Assembly: GCF_004379255.2 (NCBI RefSeq)
Contig: NC_056042.1
Coordinates: 33,335,928 to 33,399,927, forward strand
Length of the DNA: 64,000 nucleotides
Origin: Salvia splendens
Lineage: Eukaryota; Streptophyta; Magnoliopsida; Lamiales; Lamiaceae
Reading direction: 5' to 3'
Shown: positions 22,191 through 32,900 of the stretch, piece after piece
Layout: each line of letters begins with the position of its first letter
Position numbering within the stretch: position 1 is the first letter of the stretch
Notes under the pieces: generated by a model
The model's input: the letters and a program-made list of their open reading frames with translations, nothing else
Database searches by the model: none
What the model was told of the DNA's origin: nothing
Translations under genes and position numbers: made by a program

Positions 22191-25102
22191 TCAAGTCTCA
22201 ATTTCATCGATGAGAGAGGCATGTCGTTTCCCTCCAATATGAGAAGCCAAATCAACATCAGTAGCCATCTTCGCATCACATAGAATGCACCAGTGTCTAA
22301 ATGTCCCACTAATCTCTAACACAACCAGCTTTCCCTTCCTTTTTTTCAGTGATTCTAACTTGTCCTTGTGTTTATTTCCCAGAAGATGAGCATTCAAATT
22401 TTTCTCACACGTGGCTTTCACCTTACATAAAGCACATCTCCATTCTTGCTTGAGGGGAGGAGTTACTGCACGACTTGCTTCTGGTGGTGACATTGTCTCT
22501 TTAACCTCAGTATTGGCATATGTTTTTTCAGGAACCTTGAGTGGCTGTGCATACTGAACCTGCAGATGCAGTAGTTGCGAATGGATATGGAGAAACCATT
22601 GTAGCATTGATTATGTTAAGATCGTGACAAGACAACTTACCTCTTGTAATGCCGATGAACCATTTTTTGCCTCCGACTTTACAATCCGTTCTTTCTTGAA
22701 GAGAGGATTTCCTGCGCGACTTGCTTTCAGTGGTGGCTTCGTCTCTTTAACCTCAGTATTGGAATATGTGCACTTGGGAACCTCAATTGGCTGCATATAC
22801 TGCACCTGCAGATGCAGTTGCGAATGTATATGGATTAACATGCTTGCTCAAAAGTTTAACAGCTGCTATGAAACTACAGCATACCAATGCAGCATTGACT
22901 ATATTAAGATCGCGACTATGTCACAAGAAAACTGACTGACCTCTTTTATAGCTGCAGCGGAAAATGAACGTGTGTGTTGCACCTGCGACTTCAAATAGAA
23001 ACGGCAAAATAATCCTGGTCAACAAATTTTTATTGAACTTCGAACAAGCATAACAAACTAAAGGAAAAGTGAGAGTGAGATTGGCTATCGTTGATAGGTG
23101 GGGAGGTATGGAAGGAAGTTAAACTGATCAGTAAAGATGAAGAACCTGACAGAAGCTTATGTGCTATGAAATGCTCAAACGCATAAAGGATAAAGGCAAA
23201 TAAGGGACTGCTGCTCAGTTTCTAATATCTAAATCCCAGTAATTTCTTAGATAGTCATACATATACTAGTAACAAAATCAGCAATTTTAAATCAATATTC
23301 AATACTTTAGAAAATTAAATCAAAAGAACAGGCTTAGTGAGTTTCACAAGTTACCAAAGGCGACGATCCTGTATCTTTTGCATTAAGCAAGCTTGTTTTC
23401 AGGATCTCAAGCTTGGACTTGTGCATGCTGCCCTGAAGATGAGCATTCAGCGTTGACAAACCGACGCTAGTCATCTTACATAAGCCACAGGTCCATTCTT
23501 GCTCAGATTTCTTGAGGAGGGAAGTCTCAAGGCATCTATTTTCCACTCTTGCTTCTGGTGGTGTCATCTGTATAACATAAGAAATAAGTCAACATAAGAA
23601 ATTGAATGTGTACAGCACACCTGCAATTTCTGGATGTTCAGATTGTTCCCAATTTTAAATGGAAAGGGGTGTCAATTTGAGAAAAGAAATCAAGAAAATT
23701 GCAAACTCTTCACCACGAGAGTAAGAGAAAGATAACAAGTGAAATTCCAATGGCTAGCTAGTTTAAACTAAAAAGAAACTAAAACCACCTCATGTTTCCC
23801 TATCACGCTGTATTACAAAAATATCTGACACTCCCTGAAGAAACTTAAAGCTCCATAATTCATCTTGAAAGTATTATCACCGAAAAACTTCCCTAGGACT
23901 GTTCCAAATAATGTCATAAAGCTGCTGACCTGTGATGCAATAAGCTTTTCCAGAGCTTCTGATCCATTTTCGTTGATGTATTTGTCTACTACATCCAAAA
24001 ATGTTCTTCTCTTACAACGTCTCTCCTCCGTTAGCATGTCAAACCTGTCAATAAATGAACTTACAAGGCCTTGGTAGGCAAGACATGCACCCTCAAACTG
24101 AGGCATCACTAAGCAGAAGATAACTGCAAGTCTTACACCAGACCAGAAAGGTATCCTGTCCAAAACAAATGAAGTAATGCATAAATCCATACATGAAACA
24201 GAGCTTGTATGTACGATCACAAAGCTCTTTAATTCTCTACACGCATGCTTGTTGTCAAACACATATACCAAACAAAATGGCATAGGAGGTAAGCAACCAA
24301 ACAAGAAACCCAATCCCTTCATCTAATAAAATGCTCATTATCCAAGGATATACAGACGAACACATAATCATTCCAGTTACACCGATGCCTTACAAAAGGC
24401 CAAGGGGCAATAATCATGAATAAATTTCTACGTACTTATCATAGTAACATTCTCAGTGCAAATAATCGGGAATCATCAACAGAAGCAGCTATAGGAGCAA
24501 CACTTACCACTCAATGACTTTCGCAAAAGCAAACTCAAAGAGAGAAAACAAAGAGAAAATTATCCAATATCTGACCATCTTCCTCATGTGGTATCCAGAA
24601 CCAGTCTCAACTGCCCTGATTGAAACAAACCTGCAAACAAATTAACCACCAACACTTAATCATCTAATTATCCCAATTCAGCCAAAACTTGTACAGTAGC
24701 ACTTTACTCTGCAACACTGTAGAATGACAGAACTTACAGGGGATAAACCAGAGCAATTGCAGGCCTGCATCAGATGTTCATATGGAAAGAGACATAGGGA
24801 GAGAGGATGAGGAGGTTAGTTTAAGCGTATTATCTGCATAAAGACATTATACATGCATGTGTGTACGTATACGAACTCAAAACCCTAACTGAAACGCGAG
24901 AATTTCACGTCGATCAACTTGAAAAACTCAATTGAACTGTTAAGGTATATGAATAATGCATTATCATTGCTAAACAAAGTAGATAATCAATAGAGAAGAA
25001 GGGGGATTGTTGAAAAACACTATGAAGAATGTAGGTGCGAAGTAAGGAAACGTACCAGCCAACAAGATCGATGCAGAGAAGAGCAAACTTGAAGAGCGCC
25101 AT
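22191..25102 (-). CDS. HVA22 domain with U1-type zinc fingers, copy A (short)
   Basis: Exons on the - strand, in order: 25056-25102, 24738-24764, 24508-24630, 23930-24155, 23355-23567, 22941-22982, 22641-22805 and 22191-22559, about 403 aa. The first four encode a TB2/DP1/HVA22 domain: short hydrophobic start, IRAVETGS, RYWIIFSLFSLFEFAFAKVIEW, PFWSGVRL and LVMPQFEGA. That family shapes endoplasmic reticulum membranes and is ABA-responsive in barley. Exon 5 holds a U1-type finger (C-x2-C-x12-H-x5-H), exon 7 none and exon 8 two. Exon 6 is 42 nt and is a fusion of two exons still separate in copy B. The last residues differ from B and C because of a 2-nt loss near 22196. The finger domain may bind RNA; that is inference from the U1 type. 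Confidence 0.8.
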
Positions 25103-25201
25103 TGCCGATGGAATTCCAGTTTGGATTGCGAGAATCTCTCTCTACTTGAGAAATTTCTTCTTCTCTGAAGAAACTTCGTATGAACTTTTTCCGAAGACTC
25201 A

Positions 25202-25210
25202 CTTTATATA
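25202..25210 (-). promoter_or_regulatory. Putative TATA box of copy A
   Basis: TATATAAAG on the - strand lies 100 bp before the ATG. Copy B has a similar TATATAAAAAG about 125 bp before its ATG. Confidence 0.45.
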
Positions 25211-25252
25211 TTTTATTTTAACTTTTTATGGGAATCTACAACAAATAAATTA

Positions 25253-26509
25253 GAGAATCCAAGTCCGTACTCTTGCAAACTAGCGCGGATGTGTGCCGGC
25301 CCTATTTTTACTCTCTGCTCTTAGGCAAGAGCACAACACTCACATCTGTGCTCTTCCGCAAGGACGAGCACAAGATCCCACCATTCCATTATTCAATTTA
25401 AATAAAAACATTTCCACAAAATTAAAATACATTAAAAATACCCGGAATAATATTACAAATTACAAAAAAAAAAAAAAATTACATAATTAAACTCCTAAAA
25501 AATAAAAAGTAATTTAAGCCTAAAAATACCCCCGGGGAAGACTATTCATCCGGCTATACCCCCAACGTTCTTTGGAGACCCCGTATCAACTCCACATGAG
25601 ATCGAAGTTGCTCGGGGGTCATATTTGACCTATCGGCCAAATTGAGTTGAGCCAAAACCCCTCACAACGAGTTGGTGGGGGTTGAGGTGGCACATAGGGA
25701 GTTGGAGCGGGGGCGGATGGAGTCGCGGCGCGACGACGGTTGGCCACCGCCTTCTTCCTTCCTTGCGGCCAGCGTTGGGGCTACCCAAGTTAGCTCCGAA
25801 AAGTTGGCTAGCCACATCTTCGGAGCCGGCGTCGGATAGGGATACCGACCTCGACCGTTTGGAGGAGGAGTTAGAGGAAGATGATATGTTTCCCCTATAC
25901 TTCGGATGCGACCGCGTCTCCTCCCAAATGTTGAGGTACTTGAACGGCTTGTAGTTGATGGATTGGTAGGTCGCCAACGCGGCACTGATGATGTTGACCT
26001 CGCTCCGGCCGCTCCCCGCCGACCGCTCTTCCTGGAGGTAATACCCCTGGAACTTTTGGATTTCTTCGTTGGCTCTGTATATGGCGTTGCGCACCATACT
26101 CCCGTTGCGCTCGATAGTTCCAGCCGGCTGGTTTTGATTGTACCGGGAACAGATGCGTCACCAATAATGGTCACCGGATTGGTTCGTGCCAACCTCCGGA
26201 TATTCGGAGATTGACACGAACGCTTTGAACAATTGCTCCATCTCCCCCGGAGTGTATGGTGTGTGGACACCGCGAGTAGGAACAAGAGAAGTTTGAGAGG
26301 GGCCGCTCCCTCTCGCTCTAGGCACGGATGGCTCGGGTGTCCACCCGTATTGACCTTCGGGGGCATCTTGGTCGTCGATCGGATAAGGTCGGTAGCCACC
26401 CGAAACTTCCGAACCTTGGGTTTAAGGAGTGGCCGAATATTCCGTTTCCGGACAAGGAAACGGTTGTGAACCGAACCAATCGGGCTTGTGCTCGCCGATG
26501 TGGATGCTC
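25253..26509 (-). mobile_element. PIF/Harbinger element with ORF1, absent from copy B
   Basis: TTA is duplicated at 25250-25252 and 26510-26512. The termini GAGAATCCAAGTC and GAGCATCCACATC (inverse strand) are inverted repeats. The equivalent position upstream of copy B (near 39003) reads straight through as AAATTACATC with a single TTA, an empty site. It therefore inserted in the copy A flank after duplication, or was lost precisely from B. Confidence 0.85.
25630..26470 (-). pseudogene. Harbinger ORF1 (Myb/SANT-like) remnant
   Basis: On the - strand the protein shows a Pro-rich start, then GEMEQLFKAFVSISEYPEVG, SGDHYWWRICSRYN, the block MVRNAIYRANEEIQKFQGYY and the Ser-rich KRSRSVSLSDAGSEDV. 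These are features of the Myb-like ORF1 of plant Harbinger elements. The frame is open from 26097 to 25630, but the N-terminal part lies in a different frame with at least one stop, and no transposase is present. Confidence 0.7.
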
Positions 26510-26592
26510 TTACATCTAATCATTTGCATCCAAACCTTATATAGTAGCATTTAATCACAAAATTTTAAACATTCTTTCGTTTTAATATAAAA

Positions 26593-26691
26593 AGTTAATA
26601 TAATCAATACAAAATATTTCATCTATGTGGCATCTAACTCTTTAGTTAATATAATCGATATTAAATATTTCATCTATGTGGCATCCAACTC
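26593..26691. repeat. 48-bp tandem direct repeat
   Basis: Two copies (26593-26640 and 26644-26691) begin AGTTAATATAATC and share TTTCATCTATGTGGCATC. The same pair exists in the copy B flank near 39128-39226, so it arose before the duplication. Confidence 0.7.
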
Positions 26692-29577
26692 ATTGACTTG
26701 AATGACAAAAGAATGGATCACATGTAATTTCCATAAATTTTCAACCATGTTCTTAATTGGAAATGAGAGAATGAGACTATATTAACTATTCTATTGACAT
26801 TTAAACTGATTACTCGGATATTGTGTGAATTAATTGTTGTCTTGGTTGTTCAATAATATCAATTTTTATCGGTATGACACCAAAATCATCAACTTGAACG
26901 ACGAAAGACTGAATAACATATATAACAATTCCTATATATATTCCCATAGCATTCTTGATTGGAATTGAGTGAATGAGACTATGTTAATAATTATTCTCTT
27001 GATATTTAAGCCGATGACTCGGATTCTGAGGAAAAGTGTAGTATGATAGTGATTTGGTGGGAATATTAACTTTACCTATACATCCCTTTGCCTAAAACCC
27101 TAAACAATATTCATTTTATAACCATGTTGAATCTCTTCGTATTGTTATGTTTTGGTTTAATTATTTATTTTACTTTTGTTATGCGATTGATATCTTAAAC
27201 TAATAACGAAGTCTAATAATAAAGCACAGCTAAGTAATTGACGCAAATAATCAAACGCAAATCGATGGATACAAAAGTCACACATAAAATATAAATTCAC
27301 ACTAGCAATTAATCTATGGAATGTTTAATCATGCAACTAAAAATATGTCTAAGTCTATAACTTTAAATCTTTAATTATGGAGGACCTAAGGAAACTTTGT
27401 TGACGAAGAAAAGTATAGGTCAAGTTGGCGGGAATTATTGGTAGTGGACCCAATCAAACATTTTTATAGTGATCTAACTTCCAGTACAACCTTAACACTT
27501 AATGACTGGAATAATTGTCATTAAAATTACAAGATGTTGACAAATTCTAGTAGTTTCATAAAATCTGAAAATAAAATATTAAATTTTAAAGTTTTAATTT
27601 TATTCTCAATTATTGTACGTATTTACAAAATAATTACTGCCACTTAGTAGTAGTAATATTCAAATTATTTGAATTGAATGAACATTTTTTATTAAACAAT
27701 CATTTTTAGCATTAACAAAGATATTGTTGCGCCACGGAGACGGTCTGGTCTTGGGCGCGAGCCGCGGCTCCGCCCAAGTTTCGTAATTTTTTTTTTATAT
27801 TTTCAAAAAATTTGTATAAATACCTCATTCCACACATTTTCACATCACACACATTTTTCACCCTAATTTTTACTGTATAATTTCCCCTTTCTACAATACA
27901 ACGAAGAATTGATTTAAATTTTTTTTATTAAATTATGCATTTTTTTAATTATTATAGTCCGATAATTTCTTATAGTATAGGAATTTATTTGTAATTTCCT
28001 CCTTCATATAGAAGTTAATTTTTTTTAAATAACTATTTTGGACCAGCTTGTGGCTTGATTAAATGAAATGGAAACTATTTTAGGTTATTTAGTTGAGTTT
28101 CATGGATGTATAACTAAATATTCATATTAAGATATTTTTTCTACAGATTTCATGACTCACTAATTCAAATTTATTCCTTAAAATACAAGAACAGAATAAA
28201 ATAGAGTAAATATACAAATGAAGAAGAAATAGAAAAAGAAAAATCTCAACCAGACTCGTGCGGTAAACAAATCTTTGAAAATTCTGCTATCCTAAACCTC
28301 TATTTCCCAGCAAATAATTAAAAATATAGTGAGTATATAAACAAAATCCAAAATTAAAATCTACCGTATATCTGTAGTTCTCTCTATATATTAGTATATG
28401 ATTAAACCCTTTTTAAACAAGTAACAACGATTTTATGAACATTTTTTATTTGAAAATGTATGAATTTGCTGTCAAAACGTGTCGTCGCATTAATTAAAAA
28501 AATTATTGGAAAAAAACATTTATAATTTATCACAAGATATAATTTTATTTTAACCAATCCTTAGGATATAAATTTACGCAGGCTTCACTACCGACAGAAA
28601 ATATATATTCGATATAAATTTAATCAAAAGTCAGAATAAAATAACAGTTTAATAATGTTTGAAGAGCACAAATTAATTATGTTCAATTCTTAATATAATC
28701 TATCTTTATACGTGATTAGGCAAAATATCAGTAGCATGAATTAATAAAGGAAAATTAGCAGCTGATTCAGACAAGGGTGGTAGAATACCACATCAGCTAA
28801 GATTCGCACGTGATTCACGGATAAAATATCACGTGATAGCGCTTCCACGTCATTTTACACATTTTTATTTAAATATGCATTTCTATTTCCCCTTACAAAG
28901 AATATTTTATGTACATTTTCATTTATGTCACATTCACATACCAAAACCCACATAATTCATGTCGTAACAGTAACACAGTAGTACTACATAATTCTGAATG
29001 CAGCAAAATGGAGTAGTTCGTTTTTTATTGTACTATATAAACTATTTTTATAAATTGTGTTTCTAAGAATCATAAATATTAGAGATAATTATTACTGAAC
29101 TCTGTCCAATTTCTTATTTTACATGCTATAAAAATGTTTGCATGTTATTCGTTTCAATCGTTTGTGGTAAAAGTTTATAACCTCTTACAAAAACTATTAT
29201 AAGGTTGTGATTTATGATCGATATGAAATCATAATTGTTTGTAAATAAACATTCGGTTTGTATATAAAACATTTTGATTTCCATTTCAAATAAATGTCTA
29301 TAACTCAACTCCAAATTACATCGAAAGATACCAAAAGATATGATCGCATCATTTTATAAAATAATTTCAATTTCATATTCATCAAAGTTCTCCACATTTT
29401 TCGTCACAATTTGCCCAATATCCCCAATTTATTCTTATTCTTCAGATTCCTCAACATTTTCATCAAAATTTACCCACTATTCCCAATTTATTCTCATTCT
29501 TTGTCCAAATTATATTGTGATGGTTAATGGATACTCTGTTCTCATTCTTATTCTTATTCTTATTCTTCAGATTCCTC
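26692..29577. other. Intergenic flank of copy A
   Basis: AT-rich DNA without a convincing gene. It is homologous to the flank of copy B (39005-41250 and 43208-43316, continued at 55781). A GC-rich patch at 27726-27782 (CGGAGACGG, GCCGCGGCTCC) looks like the end of a Harbinger-type MITE, also present at 41010-41060. From 29290 to 29577 there is extra sequence, absent before copy C, in which a block of about 60 bp starting ATTCTTCAGATTCC occurs twice (about 29436 and 29565). Confidence 0.5.
28807..28835. promoter_or_regulatory. Paired G-box/ABRE-like motifs
   Basis: Two perfect CACGTG palindromes (28807-28812 and 28830-28835) are 17 bp apart, followed by a third ACGT core at 28846. The same pair occurs at 55788-55793 and 55811-55816. 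They are 3.7 kb from the copy A start codon, so a regulatory role is speculative. Confidence 0.3.
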
Positions 29578-29977
29578 AACATTTTCATCAAAATTTAACC
29601 ACTATTCCCAACTTTCCTTCCTTTTTAAAATGTGCTCTGTTTTTCGTGGAGAACCAAAAATGGCAAAGGTGCTATATTTTTCATGGACGGAGGGAGTATT
29701 ATACTTCTCCGTCCTATTTAAAATATTGTTATTACTCTTCTTAAATAATGTAGATATGAAAAATTATGTTCTAAAAATGAGAAAAGTACTTCCATTAACA
29801 TAGTTACCAATTGGAACCCTGAGTTAATTGCATGCTTTGATTCAAAACATTTAATTCCACATAAACAATCTTCTAAATCAAATCCCCTTCATTCAAATAT
29901 TTCAATCACTTGCATTCAATAATGCATGTACAAATATATATACATATTTTCTTATCAAAGAGTTCTGTTCCGAACAC

Positions 29978-32900
29978 TCATTGACACTGACCTGCTGAAA
30001 GGCTAGTTTCAAGTTTCTCGATTTCATCGATGCGAGAGGCATGTCGTTTCCCTCCAATATGAGAAGCCAAAGCAACATCAGTAGCCATCTTCGCATCACA
30101 TAGAATGCACCAGTGTCTAAATGTCCCACTAATCTCTAACACAACCAGCTTTCCCTTCCTTTTTTTCAGTGATTCTAACTTGTCCTTGTGTTTATTTCCC
30201 AGAAGATGAGCATTCAAATCTTTCTCACCCGTGGCTTTCACCTTACATAAAGCACATCTCCATTCTTGCTTGAGGGGAGGAGTTACTGCACGACTTGCTT
30301 CTGGTGGTGGCATTGTCTCTTTAACCTCAGTATTGGCATATGTTTTTCCAGGAACCTTGAGTCGCTGTGCATACTGCACCTGCAGATGCAATAGTTGCGA
30401 ATGGATATGGAGAAACCACTGTAGCATTGATTATGTTAAGATCGTGACAAGACAACTTACCTCTTGTAATGCCGATGAACCATTTTTTGCCTCTGACTTT
30501 ACAATCCGTTCTTTCTTGAAGGGAGGATTTCCTGCGCGACTTGCTTTCAGTGGTGGCTTCGTCTCTTTAACCTCAGTATTGGAATATGTACATTTGGGAA
30601 CCTCAATTGGCTGCATATACTGCACCTGCAGATGCAGTTGCGAATGTACATGGATTAACATGCTTGCTCAAAAAATTTAACAGCTGCTATGAAACTATAG
30701 CATACCAATGCAGCATTGACTATATTAAGATCGCGACTATGTCACAAGAAAACTGACTGACCTCTTTTAGAGCTGCCGGGGAACCATTTTTCACCTCTGA
30801 TTTTACAACTTGGACATCTCTGTGGGAATCACTCCCTTTAACATGTCCATTCTGTGTCCATGGGAAAGAAAAAATTGGAGACTTCACAAACAGATTCTAA
30901 TAGAAAAACACCAATGGTCTTTTTCTCAGTACTGAGGCTATATAATCTATTTTAAGATTGAAACCATTGATCATCAAATTTCTCTAATTTTCTCAAATCC
31001 AAATAATAGGATCAGATATAGACTAAGAATTCATCACAGTTATGTGTCATGACTCATGAGATTGAAGAGCTGCAAACTGCATGCAATTATTTGCTTCTAA
31101 ATCAAGACAATTTACATAAATAGCTCACATAATATCTCTGCACAACCAAGTTCCATGTCATATTTCTGATACACTTTTCTTCTATCTATCTCTGGTTTTA
31201 GTCCAAAAGCATACAAGCCTAAAGTCAAATGCAGAAAGTACATGGCTGAGAATATTTAGTAAGAACTGTTTTTATCATGAAAATCTGCTAACCTTGCTTG
31301 CAGTATGCTTTTCAAGTTCAAGCAAGCTTTCTTTCTTGGTGAACTCAAGCTTGTCCTTGTGTTTTGTCTCCTGAAGATGACCATTTAACGGTATCTTATT
31401 TGTGGTTGTCACCTTGCATGGATCAGAGGTCCATTTTTGCTGAGCATTCTCGATAAGAGGGATCTCTGGACTTCTCTTTTCTGCAGTTTCTTTTGGTGTT
31501 CTTATCTCTCTAGCCTCAGAAGCTACATATGTTCCCTTCAGGAACCAAGCAGCAGAAACTGGCTGAGTGTGCTGCAACGGCCATCGCAGATAGAAGTGAC
31601 AAAGAATGAGAGGTTATGAAAGAAGTTAGTCTAGTAGCAAATTTGAAGAACATGACAGAAGCCTGTGACAGTGATAAAGTGCCTTAAAGGGGCATTTACA
31701 TTTGAGGATTAGTCTAAACAAATAAAAATAGTACTCCTTCCGTCCCATAATAGATGTCACACTTCCTTTTTAGTTTGTCTCACAAAAGATGTCACATTTC
31801 CATTTTTGGAAAAGGCCATCTCTCACATAAATATAAAATATTTATTTTCTCTCTCAGTTTAACATACAAAACAAAACCTCCTAAAACTCCGTGCCATCCC
31901 ACAAGTGTGACATCTTTTGTGGGACGGAGGGAGTATAAGATAATCCATTTGCTAAGATGAATTAAAACTTTGAAAAGTTAGGATTGAAGAAATCCTAGTA
32001 ATGAGGATAAAAATGTTCAATCACGCATCTGACCAATTACGAAAAGTAAACACTCCCTAAAGGAAAATAAAAATGGGATTGCTGCTCAGTTTAGCATATT
32101 TAAGAATCTAAGATCCTAGTAGTTTTTGTTTTTTTTTTAAATAAAAAACGGTAATAAAGCAACATTTTTTCTAAATCAATAGCTACACAAAAGAAAATGA
32201 AAATCAAGCACATGCAAAAAAAATTAAAATCAAAATGATTGGCTGATTGAGTTCAGAAGTTACCAAAGATGAGAGTCCTGTATCTTTAGCTTTGAGCAAA
32301 CTTGCTTTCAAGGCTCTCTCAAGCTTGGACTTGGGTTGGTTGCCTTGAACATGATCATTTAACATTGAGTCTCTCTTGGTAGTCACATTGAACACATCAC
32401 CGGTCCCTTCTGGCTGATCTGTTTTGAGGAGGGGGGTTTCTGGGAGCCTGTTTTCCGCAGTTTCCTTTGGGAGCATTAAACCTTCCATCTCAGCAGCTGC
32501 ATATGTTCCCTTCAGGTCCCAAGTAGCAGAAACTTAGACAGATAAAAATAGTAGTATTGGCTAATCCACTGTTTACTAAGATGAATTAGAACTATGGAAT
32601 ATCCTAAGGCTCATTTGAGCTAATTCTGTTTGATTCTTATCTCTTTAAAAGGTTAAGATTGGAGAAATCATTGTAATCAGGATAAAACATTTAATCATGT
32701 ATCTTATCAATCGTGAAAAGTAAAACATCCCCTAAAGAAAAAAAGGATTGCTGCTTAGTTTGTCATAGTTTTGATCCTAGTAGTTTCTTTTTATAAATAA
32801 AATGATAATAAAACCAGCACTTTTTTTAAATAAATACTTGTGCAAAATAAAATGAATGAAAATAGGCTGCTGATCGAGTTTCACAAGCTCCTGAAGGTGA

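Noticed and set aside
23813..24322. 169-aa - strand ORF as a separate gene
   Set aside because: It contains HVA22 exon 4 (23930-24155) with intron readthrough at both ends.
25662..26399. 245-aa - strand ORF as the Harbinger ORF1 protein
   Set aside because: Its composition is Arg/Ser/Thr-rich noise; the recognisable Myb-like protein is in a different frame.
29340..29744. 134-aa + strand ORF
   Set aside because: Low-complexity T-rich duplicated DNA ending in a Stowaway-like terminus.
30231..30680. Long + strand ORFs opposite the finger exons (also at 56917-57444)
   Set aside because: Cys-rich shadow translations of the - strand exons and their introns.
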